Source of the DNA: Caballeronia turbans
GTDB taxonomy: Bacteria; Pseudomonadota; Gammaproteobacteria; Burkholderiales; Burkholderiaceae
Assembly (NCBI GenBank): GCA_001544655.2
Contig: FCOD02000006.1
Location: 248,001 to 312,000 of the forward strand
DNA length: 64,000 bases
Direction: 5' to 3'
Position 1 is the stretch's first letter; every line of letters starts with the position of its first letter. The position numbers and the translations under genes were made by a program. Positions 28,394 through 38,470 of the stretch are shown here, piece by piece. Below the pieces are notes generated by a model. That model saw only the letters and a list, made by a program, of their open reading frames with translations. It had not been told where the DNA came from and ran no database searches.

Positions 28394-30181
28394 TCAGAAA
28401 AGCGCTTCGTCGTAGTCCATCATCGGCTTGGCCCCGGCACGGGCAGCCCGAATCGTCGAAGCGGTCTCAGGCAGCAGCTTGGCGAAGTAAAACCGCGCGG
28501 TGGCGAGCTTGGCCTTATAGAAGGCATCGCCGGAAGGGGCATTGTCCAAAGCAACCCGTGCCATCCGCGCCCAGAAGTACGAAAACACCAGATGCCCGAC
28601 CGTACGCAAATACGGCACGGCCGCAGCGCCCACTTCATCAGGATTCTGCATGGCCTTCATGCCGATCTCCATGGTGAGCTTCTGCACCTTGTCGCCGATA
28701 TCCGCGAGCGGGTTGATGAACTCCTGCATCTCCGGCTTTACGCCTTCCTGCTCGACGAAATCGGCAACGAGCTTGCCGAAGCGCTTCAGCTTGGCGCCCA
28801 TGTCACCGAGAATCTTGCGCCCGAGCAGATCGAGCGCCTGAATGGAGTTCGTGCCCTCGTAGATCATGTTGATGCGCGCATCGCGGACATACTGCTCCAT
28901 GCCCCATTCGGAGATGAAGCCATGGCCGCCGTAGATCTGCATCGCCATATTCGTGCCTTCGAACGCGTTGTCCGTCAGGAAGGCCTTGATCACCGGCGTG
29001 AGCAGCGCGACGAAATCAGCGGCCTCTTGACGCACGGACTCGTCCGCGTGCGAGAGTTCCTTGTCGATATTGAGCGCCGCCCAGTACGTGAACGCGCGGC
29101 CCGCTTCGGCATAGGCCTTCTGCGTGAGCAGCATGCGGCGCACGTCCGGATGCACGATGATCGGATCGGCAGGCTTCTCCGGTGCCTTCGGGCCGGTGAG
29201 CGAGCGCATCTGCAAGCGCTCTTTCGCATACACGAGCGAGTTCTGATACGCGACCTCGGTCAGGCCGAGACCCTGCATGCCGACGCCCAGCCGCGCGGCG
29301 TTCATCATCACGAACATCGCGTTCAAGCCCTTGTTGGCCTCGCCGACGAGCCAACCCTTTGCGCCGTCGAGATTCATCACGCAGGTCGCGTTGCCGTGGA
29401 TGCCCATCTTGTGCTCGATCGAGCCGCACTTGATGCCGTTGCGTTCGCCGATCGCCCCGTTCGCATCGGGGACGAACTTCGGCACGATGAAAAGCGAGAT
29501 GCCCTTCGTTCCCATCGGCGCGCCCGGCAGACGCGCGAGCACCAGATGAACGATGTTCTCGGCCATGTCGTGCTCACCGCTCGAGATGAAGATCTTCGTG
29601 CCGGTGAGTGCGTAGGAACCGTCGGAATTGGGCTCGGCTTTCGTGCGCAGGATGCCGAGATCCGTTCCGCAATGCGGTTCCGTCAGGCACATCGTGCCGG
29701 TCCACTCGCCCGAGACGAGTTTCGATAGATAGGTCGACTTTTGCTCCGGCGTGCCGTGCGCGTGCAGGCATTCGTACGCGCCGTGCGAGAGACCGGGATA
29801 CATCGTCCAGGCCTGATTCGCCGAGTTGAGCATTTCGTAAAGCGCGTTGTTCACGAACGCAGGCAAGCCCTGACCGCCGTACTCGGGATCGCACCCGAGT
29901 GCGGGCCAGCCCGCATCGATGTACTGGCGGTAAGCCTCTTTGAAGCCGGCTGGCGTCCTGACGACGCCGTCGCCCTCGTAAGTGCAGCCTTCGCGGTCGC
30001 CGCTCTGGTTGAGCGGGAACACGACTTCGGAGCAGAACTTGCCGGCTTCCTCGAGCACCTGATTGATGGTGTCGGCGTCGAGGTCGGCATGCCGCGGCAT
30101 GCTCTTCAGTTCAGCTTCCACGTTCAGCACTTCGTGCAGCACGAATTGCATGTCGCGAAGGGGGGCGGCGTACTGTCCCAT
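28394..30181 (-). CDS. Acyl-CoA dehydrogenase
   Basis: The 595-residue FAD enzyme introduces the 2,3-double bond into acyl-CoA. Diagnostic segments are MCLTEPHCGTDLG, the flavin-contact TKIFISSGEHDMAENIVH, KMGIHGNATCVMNLDGAKGWLVG, QIYGGHGFISEWGMEQYVRD and INMIYEGTNSIQALDLLGRKI. The extra C-terminal helical domain of about 120 residues marks the long class found in beta-oxidation operons. ATG 30181 is preceded by a GGAGAGAG site. It heads the set followed by fadB-like, thiolase and hydratase genes, behind the TetR gene. Confidence 0.93.
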   Translation of the reverse strand: MGQYAAPLRDMQFVLHEVLNVEAELKSMPRHADLDADTINQVLEEAGKFCSEVVFPLNQSGDREGCTYEGDGVVRTPAGFKEAYRQYIDAGWPALGCDPEYGGQGLPAFVNNALYEMLNSANQAWTMYPGLSHGAYECLHAHGTPEQKSTYLSKLVSGEWTGTMCLTEPHCGTDLGILRTKAEPNSDGSYALTGTKIFISSGEHDMAENIVHLVLARLPGAPMGTKGISLFIVPKFVPDANGAIGERNGIKCGSIEHKMGIHGNATCVMNLDGAKGWLVGEANKGLNAMFVMMNAARLGVGMQGLGLTEVAYQNSLVYAKERLQMRSLTGPKAPEKPADPIIVHPDVRRMLLTQKAYAEAGRAFTYWAALNIDKELSHADESVRQEAADFVALLTPVIKAFLTDNAFEGTNMAMQIYGGHGFISEWGMEQYVRDARINMIYEGTNSIQALDLLGRKILGDMGAKLKRFGKLVADFVEQEGVKPEMQEFINPLADIGDKVQKLTMEIGMKAMQNPDEVGAAAVPYLRTVGHLVFSYFWARMARVALDNAPSGDAFYKAKLATARFYFAKLLPETASTIRAARAGAKPMMDYDEALF

Positions 30182-30251
30182 GACTCTCTCCAGTTTCTTC
30201 AAGCTTCTGGTTGCGCGCCGCCGAGCCACCTTCTCGATGCGAACGGCGCCG

Positions 30252-30926
30252 CTAACGGCTGTCGGTGTGTTGTGATGTCAGATTCGTCGCCGTATTCGCC
30301 GCCGGTTGAGGGATGCCCGTTCCGGCTCCCGCATTCGACGTCTGATACGACACGATCGTCTTTTCGAGCGCGTCCCGCGTCAGTTGCACGGCTTCCGGCA
30401 GATGCAGGAAGCGCGCGTCGTGATGCAGGCCGAGCGTGAAGCTGTACAGCTCGAAAAGCATCAGATGCGGGTCCGTCTCCGGCTTCAGATGCCCTTCGTC
30501 CTTCGACTGGCGGATCGCGCGCAAGAGCGCCTCGCGCCACATGCTCACGCTGTGCACGAGCTGCTCGCGCACGGCGCTCGCGGCGCGGTCGTCGTACTCC
30601 ACCGCTCCGCTGATATAGATACAACCCGTGGTCACTTCCTGGATGCGCTTCTCCATCCAGCGATTCATCATCGCGCGCAATCGCGGCAGGCCGCGCGCTT
30701 CACGCAGACTCGGAAAGAACACTTCATCTTCGAAGCGCCGGTGGTACTCGCGCACCACCTCCACCTGCAAGTCCTCGCGCGACCCGAAATGCGCAAACAC
30801 ACCGCTCTTGCTCATTTGCATCCGCTCGGCCAGCAGGCCGATCGTCAGCCCTTCCAGCCCGTCCCGACTTGCCAACTCCAGCGCTGCGTCGAGAATCGCG
30901 GCCCGCGTCTGTTCGCCTTTTCGCAT
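30252..30926 (-). CDS. TetR-family regulator
   Basis: The 224-residue protein has an N-terminal helix-turn-helix (GEQTRAAILDAALELASRDG, then LTIGLLAERMQMSKSGVFAHFGSRE) and a C-terminal ligand domain with TGCIYISGAVEYDDR, typical of TetR_C members near acyl-CoA genes. ATG 30926 follows an AGGGA site. It precedes the acyl-CoA dehydrogenase gene by 70 bp on the same strand and is likely its repressor, responding to an acyl-CoA; this is inferred from position. Two palindromes lie in its own promoter region. Confidence 0.85.
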   Translation of the reverse strand: MRKGEQTRAAILDAALELASRDGLEGLTIGLLAERMQMSKSGVFAHFGSREDLQVEVVREYHRRFEDEVFFPSLREARGLPRLRAMMNRWMEKRIQEVTTGCIYISGAVEYDDRAASAVREQLVHSVSMWREALLRAIRQSKDEGHLKPETDPHLMLFELYSFTLGLHHDARFLHLPEAVQLTRDALEKTIVSYQTSNAGAGTGIPQPAANTATNLTSQHTDSR

Positions 30927-30961
30927 GATGTCCCTACCGTTCTTATGTGACCCGTAAAATC

Positions 30962-30973
30962 GAACGGCCGTTC
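30962..30973. promoter_or_regulatory. Palindrome GAACGGCCGTTC upstream of tetR
   Basis: A perfect 12-bp palindrome lies 36 bp upstream of the tetR start, within an AT-rich stretch (AAATC before, TATTATT after). Position and form fit a TetR autoregulatory operator overlapping the promoter. Confidence 0.55.
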
Positions 30974-31009
30974 TATTATTGTGGCCGAACGCTGGTGATA
31001 CAAGCAAAT

Positions 31010-31031
31010 TTTTAGATACGCGTTTCTAAAA
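31010..31031. promoter_or_regulatory. Near-perfect 22-bp palindrome upstream of tetR
   Basis: The arms TTTTAGA (31010-31016) and TCTAAAA (31025-31031) flank ACGCGT, with one mismatched pair on either side of the core. It lies 84 bp upstream of the tetR start. It looks like a regulator site, possibly for a second protein. The rest of the 270-bp gap up to clsB shows only a short CTGCTA/TAGCAG hairpin (about 31183-31196) at the clsB end. Confidence 0.45.
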
Positions 31032-31196
31032 CGCCAGGGCATGTCTATAGGATAAATCTCAACAATGCCTGCGCCCATTGTCGCGTTTTATGTACGGACT
31101 GCCTGTAAGTGACTGCCCGAGTTCCCGATTCGTGGGATCCTTTATCTGATGATGCTTGTAGTCCAGTATTCTTGCGCAATCGCTGCTAAATAGCAG

Positions 31197-32486
31197 TTAA
31201 TCGTACTGACCAATGGTGATCATTTTCATCATGAGGCGATAAGTGTTGTACGCAAGCCAACTCAGCGCCCGCTCCGTAACAGGCCGCGACGCATAGTGTT
31301 TTTCATCGATCGGGCGGCCTTCGTCAAACGCCTGAAGAATGGCATCGTGCAATCCGGCGATTTCGGCGTGATTCACGAGCACCATGTTGGCCTCGTTGTT
31401 GAGCACGAGCGACAGCGCATCGAGGTTCGATGAGCCGATGGTGGCCCAATCCGCGTCGACGACCGCGACCTTGCCGTGAAGCATCGTCTTTTCATACTCG
31501 GCGATCCGCACGCCGTGCTTCAGCAGGTTGCCGTAGAGGAACGGCGTCGCGTAGTCGAGAGCCACGAATTCCTTGCGACCGATGACCAGCGACACGCGTA
31601 CGCCACGCTCGGCCGCGTTGACGAGCGCGCGCCTCAACTTGCGCCCCGGCATGAAGTAAGGATTCGCGAGCAACACTTCGCTCTCGGCGTGGGCGATTGC
31701 CCGCAGATACGCCTTTTCGATCGCGCGACGATTCAGCAAGTTGTCGCGCGCGACGAACGCGATGCACGGCTGGTCCACCGCGTGAATTTCACCGAGCCGC
31801 GCGCGCCGGCGCGCCAGCATCGCGCGGCGTGCGTTCCATCGGCCGGGCCCGCGATCGTTTTCCTGCTGCTCGCAACCCGGCTGCGACGGCTGCCGCGGCT
31901 TCACGCCGAGCCGAATGCGCTGCCATTGAAGGTCGAACGCTTCGATCACGTCCTTCACGACGGGGCCTTGCGCCTCCATCGCGAAGTCCCAGCGCGGCCG
32001 TTCGAGACGCGTGCCGTTCTGATCGTAGTCGTCGACGATATTGATGCCGCCGCAAAACGCATACGTCTCGTCGATCAGCGCGAGCTTGCGATGCGTGCGC
32101 GAGAAGCCGAGCGGCCCGAACAGCAGATGCGGGTTGTAAATACGATGCTCGACGCCGCGCTCCTGCCAGAGCTTGAACATCGGCAGATTGCTTTCCGTGC
32201 CGATGCCATCCGTGATCACACGCACCTTGAGGCCGCGTTCGGCGGCGCGCACGAGCGCATCGGAGACGGCGCGACCGATGTCGTCGTTGGCAAAGATGTA
32301 CGTTTCCAGCGACACCGACTTGCGCGCGTTGTCGATCCGCTCGATCAACGCCGGGAAGAATTGCACGCCGCACTTGAAGAGCCGAACGTGGTTGCCGGAC
32401 GTGAAGCAAAGGCGCGGCGGTCGACGGCCCAGAAACAGCGCCTGGCGCAGCCGCTTGAAACTGCGCCGTGGACGCAGTCCGATCAT
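31197..32486 (-). CDS. clsB: Cardiolipin synthase ClsB-like (phospholipase D family)
   Basis: The 429-residue protein has two HKD active sites of the phospholipase D superfamily: THRKLALIDETYAFCGGINI in the first half and MLHGKVAVVDADWATIGSSN in the second. It has no N-terminal membrane segments, which fits ClsB rather than ClsA. It joins phosphatidyl groups to make cardiolipin at the inner membrane. Its ATG overlaps the nudB stop by 4 bp (ATGA), so the two are translated together. Exact lipid substrates are inferred from family. Confidence 0.88.
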   Translation of the reverse strand: MIGLRPRRSFKRLRQALFLGRRPPRLCFTSGNHVRLFKCGVQFFPALIERIDNARKSVSLETYIFANDDIGRAVSDALVRAAERGLKVRVITDGIGTESNLPMFKLWQERGVEHRIYNPHLLFGPLGFSRTHRKLALIDETYAFCGGINIVDDYDQNGTRLERPRWDFAMEAQGPVVKDVIEAFDLQWQRIRLGVKPRQPSQPGCEQQENDRGPGRWNARRAMLARRRARLGEIHAVDQPCIAFVARDNLLNRRAIEKAYLRAIAHAESEVLLANPYFMPGRKLRRALVNAAERGVRVSLVIGRKEFVALDYATPFLYGNLLKHGVRIAEYEKTMLHGKVAVVDADWATIGSSNLDALSLVLNNEANMVLVNHAEIAGLHDAILQAFDEGRPIDEKHYASRPVTERALSWLAYNTYRLMMKMITIGQYD

Positions 32487-32959
32487 CGGTTATGCGCCGC
32501 GAGGCGCTCGGGCAATTGCAGGATGGCTTCCCGGTTCGACCACGAGAAGCATCGGTCGGCGGCCTCGCGAAACGGCAGCCACAGATGCGCGGTGTGCTCG
32601 CGCGGCGCGAGCGTCACTTCGAGACAATGCGGCACGAGCAGGCTGAACTGATGCTCGGTGTTGCGCGTGATGCCTTCGGCGTAACGATGCCGCCATTGCG
32701 GATAGATTTCGTACTGAATGCAGTGATGCCAGTCGAGCAGCGCGTTCTCGGGCACGAGCGTGCTGCCGATCACGATACCCGTCTCTTCCCCAACCTCGCG
32801 CGCGGCGGTCTCGATCAGCGGTTCGTCGATACGATCCTTCGAGCCTGTCACCGATTGCCAGAAACCCTTGTGATCCGCACGTTCGATGATGAGCACATCG
32901 AGTTCCGGCGTATGAATGACGACGAGCACGGATTCAGGGATCTTGGGCGGCTTCTGCAT
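32483..32959 (-). CDS. nudB: Dihydroneopterin triphosphate diphosphatase (Nudix)
   Basis: NudB removes pyrophosphate from dihydroneopterin triphosphate in folate synthesis. The 158-residue protein starts MQKPPKIPESVLVVIHTPEL, and its Nudix box is GSKDRIDEPLIETAAREVGE followed by ETGI, one residue longer between the first Gly and Glu than the textbook form. WQSVTGS just before it is characteristic of NudB. ATG 32959 was chosen; the longer frame extends into the terminator behind aspS. It lies downstream of aspS and is coupled to clsB. Confidence 0.88.
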   Translation of the reverse strand: MQKPPKIPESVLVVIHTPELDVLIIERADHKGFWQSVTGSKDRIDEPLIETAAREVGEETGIVIGSTLVPENALLDWHHCIQYEIYPQWRHRYAEGITRNTEHQFSLLVPHCLEVTLAPREHTAHLWLPFREAADRCFSWSNREAILQLPERLAAHNR

Positions 32960-33017
32960 GTCTTTATGAATGCGCGTTTCATTATTTGTCTGTGCCCAAA
33001 GACTGTAACGCAAAAAG

Positions 33018-33046
33018 TGAAAAAGGCGCACCCGGCGCCTTTTTCA
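33018..33046 (-). terminator. Terminator after aspS
   Basis: A 12-bp stem (33018-33029 with 33035-33046, core AAAAAGGCGC) closes on ACCCG and is followed on the reverse strand by a T-rich run (complement of 33012-33016). It ends aspS transcripts 22 bp after the stop; nudB-clsB may need read-through or a promoter of their own, for which TTACAG and AATAAT about 16 bp apart near 32980-33008 are a weak candidate. Confidence 0.75.
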
Positions 33047-33067
33047 TCACATCGACAACGAAGCGGC

Positions 33068-34870
33068 TCAGTGCGCCTTCTGCTCCGGCTGACGCAGACG
33101 GATGTGGAGCTCGCGCAACTGGCGCTCGTCCACTTCGCTCGGCGCCTGCGTGAGCAGATCCTGCGCGCGCTGCGTCTTCGGGAACGCGATCGTGTCGCGG
33201 ATCGAATCGGCGCCGGACATCAACGTGACGATGCGGTCCAGACCGAACGCGATGCCGCCGTGCGGCGGCGCGCCATACTGAAGCGCGTCGAGCAGGAAGC
33301 CGAACTTCAGGCGCGCTTCTTCCGCGCCGATCTTCAGCGCGCGGAACACCTTGCTCTGCACGTCTTCCTGGAAGATACGCACCGAACCGCCGCCGATTTC
33401 CCAGCCGTTCAGCACCATGTCGTATGCCTTCGCAAGGCAGCGGCCCGGGTCGGTTTCGAGGTACTCGAGGTGCTCGTCCTTCGGGCTCGTGAACGGGTGA
33501 TGCGCGGCCACGTAACGGTTCTCTTCCTCGTCGTACTCGAACATCGGGAAGTCGATGACCCACAACGGCTTCCAGCCGGTTTCGAGCAGGCCGGTCGCCT
33601 TGCCGAATTCCGAATGGCCGATCTTCAGGCGCAGCGCGCCGAGGCTGTCGTTCACGACCTTCGCGCGATCCGCCGCGAAGAAGATGATGTCGCCGTCTTG
33701 CGCCGCCGTGCGCTCCATGATCGCCGCGAGCGCCGCGTCATGCAGGTTCTTGACGATTGGGCTTTGCAGGCCGTCGCGGCCGCGGCTCTTGTCGTTGACC
33801 TTGATCCACGCGAGGCCCTTCGCGCCGTAGATGCGCACGAACTCCGTGTAGCCGTCGATGTCGCCGCGCGACAGTTCGCCGCCCTTCGGCACGCGCAGCG
33901 CCGCGACTCGGCCGTCCTTCGAGTTGGCCGGCATGCTGAACACCTTGAAGTCGACGTCCTTCACCGCATCCGTGAGGTCGGCAAATTCGAGCTTCACGCG
34001 CAGATCGGGCTTGTCCGAACCGAAGCGGCGCATCGCTTCCGAGTACAGCATGACCGGGAATTTTGCGGGCAGCGCGACGTCCATCGTCTCCTTGAAGACG
34101 TGACGGATCATCTCTTCGAACAGATCGCGGATTTCCTGCTCGTTCAGGAACGAGGTTTCGCAGTCGATCTGCGTAAATTCCGGCTGACGGTCGGCGCGCA
34201 GGTCTTCGTCCCGGAAGCATTTGGTGATCTGGTAGTAGCGGTCGAAGTTCGCGACCATCAGCAATTGCTTGAACAATTGCGGCGACTGCGGCAGCGCGAA
34301 GAACTGACCCGCGTTCACGCGCGATGGCACGAGGTAATCGCGCGCGCCTTCCGGCGTGCTCTTGGTCAGCATCGGCGTTTCGATGTCGATGAAGCCTTGC
34401 GCGTCGAGATACTTGCGCACTTCCATGGCGACGCGGTAGCGCAGGCGCAGGTTCTTCTGCATCTGCGGACGGCGCAGATCGAGCACGCGATGCGTGAGGC
34501 GCGTGGTCTCCGACAGGTTGTCGTCGTCGAGCTGGAACGGCGGCGTAACCGATGCGTTCAGCACGGTCAGCTCGTGGCACAGCACTTCGATCTTGCCGCT
34601 CGTGAGGTTCGCGTTGACCGTGCCTTCAGGACGCTCCCGCACGACGCCCTTCACCTGTACGCAGAATTCGTTGCGCACGCCTTCAGCCACCTTGAACATC
34701 TCGGCGCGGTCCGGATCGCAGACGACCTGAACGAGCCCTTCGCGATCGCGCAAGTCGATGAAGATAACGCCACCGTGATCGCGGCGGCGATGCACCCAGC
34801 CGCACAGCGAAACGGTTTGGCCCAGGCGGGCCTCGGTCACCAGACCGCAGTATTCAGATCGCATCGACAT
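33068..34870 (-). CDS. aspS: Aspartyl-tRNA synthetase
   Basis: This class II synthetase charges tRNA-Asp (and possibly tRNA-Asn). The 600-residue protein has an N-terminal OB-fold ([26 protein letters not shown]), the class II motif 2 [19 protein letters not shown], a GAD insertion of about 110 residues, and motif 3 [14 protein letters not shown]. Full length for the bacterial type. ATG 34870 is used; a second ATG two codons later is equally possible. It lies 94 bp after the DUF502 gene on the same strand. Confidence 0.97.
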   Translation of the reverse strand: MSMRSEYCGLVTEARLGQTVSLCGWVHRRRDHGGVIFIDLRDREGLVQVVCDPDRAEMFKVAEGVRNEFCVQVKGVVRERPEGTVNANLTSGKIEVLCHELTVLNASVTPPFQLDDDNLSETTRLTHRVLDLRRPQMQKNLRLRYRVAMEVRKYLDAQGFIDIETPMLTKSTPEGARDYLVPSRVNAGQFFALPQSPQLFKQLLMVANFDRYYQITKCFRDEDLRADRQPEFTQIDCETSFLNEQEIRDLFEEMIRHVFKETMDVALPAKFPVMLYSEAMRRFGSDKPDLRVKLEFADLTDAVKDVDFKVFSMPANSKDGRVAALRVPKGGELSRGDIDGYTEFVRIYGAKGLAWIKVNDKSRGRDGLQSPIVKNLHDAALAAIMERTAAQDGDIIFFAADRAKVVNDSLGALRLKIGHSEFGKATGLLETGWKPLWVIDFPMFEYDEEENRYVAAHHPFTSPKDEHLEYLETDPGRCLAKAYDMVLNGWEIGGGSVRIFQEDVQSKVFRALKIGAEEARLKFGFLLDALQYGAPPHGGIAFGLDRIVTLMSGADSIRDTIAFPKTQRAQDLLTQAPSEVDERQLRELHIRLRQPEQKAH

Positions 34871-34964
34871 GATGTTTGTGTCTTTCGTTGTTCGTTGATC
34901 AACGGCTCGCGCGTTCGGGTCTCGCTCTTTCGGTCGGCGGACTCCAGGCTCGCGCGCGCCGGCA

Positions 34965-35627
34965 TTACATCGGCGGCTCGGTGGGGCGGCGGGCGGGCGC
35001 GACCGGCGTCGGCGCGCTCGGGGCGGGGGCCACCACGCCCATCGAGACGATGTACTTCAGTGCGGCGTCGACGGTCATGTCCAGTTCGACCACTTCGCTT
35101 TTCGGCATCATGAGGAAGAAGCCGGACGTCGGGTTCGGCGTCGTCGGCACGTAGACGCTCACGTGCTCTTCGCCGAGATGATTCAGCACGTCGCCGCCCG
35201 GAATGCCTGTCAGAAAGCCAATGGTATACGAGCCCTTGCGCGGATATTCGATCAGCAGCGCCTTGCGGAACGCGTTACCGCTCGAAGAGAGCAACGTATC
35301 CGATACTTGTTTCACACTCGTATACAAAGGCCCGACCACCGGGATATGGCGCAGGATGGCGTCCCACCATTTCACGAGCTTCTGGCCAACGAAGTTCTGC
35401 GTCAATAATCCGACGATGAAAATGAAGGCAATCGTCAGCACGGCGCCCACGCCCGGCAGGTGAAAGCCGACGACGCGCTCGGGCTGCCACGATTCCGGCA
35501 GGAGCAGGAGCGTCTGGTCCATCGTCCCGATGACGAGGCCCAGTACCCACAAGGTGATCGCGAGCGGCACCAGCACGAGCAGGCCGGTGAGGAACACGGA
35601 TTTCAGCGTAGTCTTTTTCGTGGTCAT
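34965..35627 (-). CDS. DUF502 membrane protein
   Basis: The 220-residue protein has two N-terminal membrane helices (about 10-33 and 55-78), the family segment [19 protein letters not shown], and [20 protein letters not shown]. These identify DUF502, an integral membrane family of unknown role, often beside aspS in beta-proteobacteria. The last 25 residues are Pro/Ala-rich. It lies between the FmdB-like gene and aspS on the same strand. Confidence 0.88.
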   Translation of the reverse strand: MTTKKTTLKSVFLTGLLVLVPLAITLWVLGLVIGTMDQTLLLLPESWQPERVVGFHLPGVGAVLTIAFIFIVGLLTQNFVGQKLVKWWDAILRHIPVVGPLYTSVKQVSDTLLSSSGNAFRKALLIEYPRKGSYTIGFLTGIPGGDVLNHLGEEHVSVYVPTTPNPTSGFFLMMPKSEVVELDMTVDAALKYIVSMGVVAPAPSAPTPVAPARRPTEPPM

Positions 35628-35761
35628 TTAACGGGGCGGAGGCTGCGCCGGCTCCCGATCGTGTCGGAAATCCGGCTTGGCAGGCGAGCCGCGCCCAAAT
35701 TGCGCGCGGTCGGCGAGGTCATCTGCGCGCCATAGGCCAGGCGGACTGGCGATCCGGCGCT

Positions 35762-36106
35762 TCAGGCAGCGTCCGACGATGCGGAGGCGCCCGCGGCGGG
35801 CTTGGCGGCATCCGACGATGACGTGCTTGCCGGCGTTGCGTCGCCCGAATTCGCGTTGCCGGAGCCAGAGGTCGCAGCGTCCTCCGTTTTCGTTGCCGGT
35901 GCGCTGCCCTTCGAACCGTTATTGCCGCTTCGAAAATCGGTGACATACCAACCCGAGCCTTTCAGCTGGAATCCGGCGGCGGTCACCTGCTTCGAGAACG
36001 TATCCTTTCCGCAGGCAGGGCATTGCGTGAGCGGCGCATCGCTCAGTTTCTGAAGCACGTCTTTTTCGTGGCCGCAGTGTGCGCAGCGGTACGCGTAAAT
36101 CGGCAT
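35762..36106 (-). CDS. FmdB-type zinc ribbon protein
   Basis: The 114-residue protein starts MPIYAYRCAHCGHEKDVLQK and has a second CPACGK pair, forming the four-cysteine zinc ribbon of the FmdB family, a putative regulatory protein class. The last 55 residues are a low-complexity tail rich in Ser, Ala, Asn and Gly. ATG 36106 was chosen as the conserved start. A 134-bp gap with no recognisable feature separates it from DUF502; it probably begins the fmdB-DUF502-aspS group. Confidence 0.87.
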   Translation of the reverse strand: MPIYAYRCAHCGHEKDVLQKLSDAPLTQCPACGKDTFSKQVTAAGFQLKGSGWYVTDFRSGNNGSKGSAPATKTEDAATSGSGNANSGDATPASTSSSDAAKPAAGASASSDAA

Positions 36107-36250
36107 GGCACTCTTCCTACAATGATCTGTCGACGCTTGCAAAGCCTTGAATTATAGCCGCAAACTTGACCCGCAATTTTCCGCAGGACGGGCACAAGCT
36201 TGATCGCCCGATATTTCGGGGCGCCGTCGGCGGTTTTCAAGTCGGCCGGC

Positions 36251-36868
36251 TCAGATTCGTCGCCAGGTCATCCACCGTTCGCGGCCGGCGAATACGGGAA
36301 TCGAGCCGCTCACCTCGCGGTCTTCGGTCAACTCGAAGTGCGGCGACAGCAGCGCGTCCAGTTCGCCGCGCCCGATGCCGAAAGGCGGCCCTTTCGGCGT
36401 CGACCCGATGAAAAAGAAGCCGGCGAGCAGCGCACGCGGTTTGAGCAACACGGCCATCCGGGTGGCGTAGTCCTGCCAGCGGACTTTCGGCAGCGCGCAC
36501 AGAAAGGCCCGTTCGTAGATCCAGTCGGGCGAAAAAGGCGGCGCGTATGCGAAGAAATCCGCCTCTTCGACGACGTCCGCATGCGCGCCGAGTCGCGCAC
36601 GCGCCGCTTCAACGGCGCCCGAGGAGAAGTCGATCGCGCGCACCGGCCAGCCGCGTTCGGCCAGGTAAAGCGCTTCGTACGCGCTGCCGCAGCCTGGAAT
36701 GAGCACATTCTGCGCATGGCGCGACTCGACGAACGTCTTGAACATTTCCGGGACGCCCGCCTGATCCCACGGCGTGAACCGTCGGTCGAAGCGTTCATCC
36801 CAAAAACCCGGCGAATTCGGATCGCGGTTCTGAAAATCGGGAACGTCTGGATTCGTCGGATCGCTCAT
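36251..36868 (-). CDS. TPMT-family SAM-dependent methyltransferase
   Basis: The 205-residue protein has the thiopurine-methyltransferase-like signature FWDERFDRRFTPWDQAGVP, then the SAM-binding motif VLIPGCGSAYEALYLAERGW and IDFSSGAVEAAR. The family methylates sulfur, selenium or related small acceptors; the substrate here is unknown. It begins 11 bp after the ubiB stop on the same strand, so it may be co-transcribed with ubiJ-ubiB. Confidence 0.82.
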   Translation of the reverse strand: MSDPTNPDVPDFQNRDPNSPGFWDERFDRRFTPWDQAGVPEMFKTFVESRHAQNVLIPGCGSAYEALYLAERGWPVRAIDFSSGAVEAARARLGAHADVVEEADFFAYAPPFSPDWIYERAFLCALPKVRWQDYATRMAVLLKPRALLAGFFFIGSTPKGPPFGIGRGELDALLSPHFELTEDREVSGSIPVFAGRERWMTWRRI

Positions 36869-36879
36869 GATGTCGGCGT

Positions 36880-38448
36880 TCAGTGAAGCAAAAACTGCGC
36901 GACCACGACACCCGCGCCCGCCATCGCAACGAGGCCGGCGACGAGCAGCGTCACCAGCAGGCGGTTCGTGCGCTTTTGCTCGGCTAAAAGCATCCGCATG
37001 AGTTCGTCACTGCCGCTCCTCGGCGCGTCGTGGCGCTCCGCAAGAATATGGTGAACCAGGCGCGGCAACTGCGGAATCGTCTTGCTCCACTGCGGCGCTT
37101 CCATCTGCAGGCGCTCGTACCAGCCGCGCCAGCCAATCTGCTCGTTCATCCAGCGCTCGAGATACGGCTTGGCCGTTTTCCACAGATCGAGCTCCGGGTC
37201 GAGGGAGCGCCCGAGCCCTTCGACGTTGAGCATCGTCTTTTGCAGCAGTACGAGTTGCGGCTGGATCTCGACGTTGAAGCGGCGCGACGTCGAGAAAAGG
37301 CGCATCAGCACCTGCCCGAGCGAAATGTCCTTCAGCGCGCGATCGAAGTACGGCTCACACACCGCGCGAATCGCGCTTTCCAGCTCCTCGACGCGCGTGC
37401 TCGGCGGCACCCAGCCGGATTCCAGATGCAGCGTCGCGACACGGTGATAGTCGCGCTTGAAGAACGCCAGAAAATTCTGGGCGAGGTAGTTCTTGTCGAA
37501 GTCCGACAACGCCCCGACGATGCCGAAGTCCAGCGCGATATAACGCCCGAACGTCGCCGGATCAAGGCTGACCTGAATGTTGCCGGGGTGCATGTCGGCG
37601 TGGAAGAAGCCGTCGCGGAACACTTGCGTGAAGAAAATCTCGACGCCCTCGCGCGCGAGCTTCGGGATATCGACGCCGGCCGCACGCAGCGTTTCCACCT
37701 GGCTGATCGGCACGCCGACCATGCGCTCCATGACGAGCACCGTCGGCGCCGACAGATCCCAGTACATTTCCGGCACTTGCAGCAGATCGAGGCCCTGGAA
37801 GTTTCGGCGCAACTGGCTGCCGTTGGCGGCCTCGCGCATCAGGTCGAGCTCGTCGTGCAGATATTTGTCGAATTCGGCGACGACTTCGCGCGGCTTCAGG
37901 CGACGGCCGTCCGCCCACAGGCGCTCGGCCCACGTCGCGATATCGCGCAGCAACGCGAGGTCGGAGTCGATCACGGGAAGCATGCCCGGGCGCAGCACCT
38001 TCACCGCAACCGACTTGCCCGCGTGCTCGCCGTACCTGATCTTCGCGAAATGCACCTGCGCGATCGACGCGCTCGCCACCGGCACGCGCTCGAAATCGTC
38101 GAACAGTTCGTCGATGGGCGCCCCGAGCGACTTTTCGATGATGGACACCGCCACCGCCGAATCGAACGGCGGAACCTGATCCTGAAGCTTGGCGAGTTCA
38201 TTGGCGACATCGACGGGCAAAAGATCGCGCCGCGTCGACAGCACCTGCCCGAACTTCACGAAGATCGGTCCGAGGCTTTCCAGCGCGAGCCGCAGACGGA
38301 TGCCGCGCTCGATCTCGAACCGGCGGCCGAAGGTCGTGATGCGCATGAGAAAGCGCACGCGTCGATCGTCGATGCCGCTCATCACGAGTTCATCGAGCCC
38401 GAAGCGGACGATCGTGAAAAAAATCTTGAGAAAACGCAGAAAACGCAT
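36880..38448 (-). CDS. ubiB: Ubiquinone biosynthesis kinase-like protein UbiB
   Basis: UbiB is an atypical kinase/ATPase of the ADCK family that supports coenzyme Q synthesis. The 522-residue protein has the Ala-rich/KxGQ region [20 protein letters not shown], the lysine strand [22 protein letters not shown] and [10 protein letters not shown], and two hydrophobic C-terminal segments ([20 protein letters not shown]). ATG 38448 ([20 protein letters not shown]) was chosen as the family start. It lies 22 bp after ubiJ. Confidence 0.95.
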   Translation of the reverse strand: MRFLRFLKIFFTIVRFGLDELVMSGIDDRRVRFLMRITTFGRRFEIERGIRLRLALESLGPIFVKFGQVLSTRRDLLPVDVANELAKLQDQVPPFDSAVAVSIIEKSLGAPIDELFDDFERVPVASASIAQVHFAKIRYGEHAGKSVAVKVLRPGMLPVIDSDLALLRDIATWAERLWADGRRLKPREVVAEFDKYLHDELDLMREAANGSQLRRNFQGLDLLQVPEMYWDLSAPTVLVMERMVGVPISQVETLRAAGVDIPKLAREGVEIFFTQVFRDGFFHADMHPGNIQVSLDPATFGRYIALDFGIVGALSDFDKNYLAQNFLAFFKRDYHRVATLHLESGWVPPSTRVEELESAIRAVCEPYFDRALKDISLGQVLMRLFSTSRRFNVEIQPQLVLLQKTMLNVEGLGRSLDPELDLWKTAKPYLERWMNEQIGWRGWYERLQMEAPQWSKTIPQLPRLVHHILAERHDAPRSGSDELMRMLLAEQKRTNRLLVTLLVAGLVAMAGAGVVVAQFLLH

Positions 38449-38470
38449 GGTTCGAATTCGCTTCAGCTCG

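Noticed and set aside
32468-35113. Long + strand open frame opposite nudB and aspS
   Set aside because: It crosses two real genes and a terminator, has a low-complexity Arg/Leu composition and no recognisable domain.
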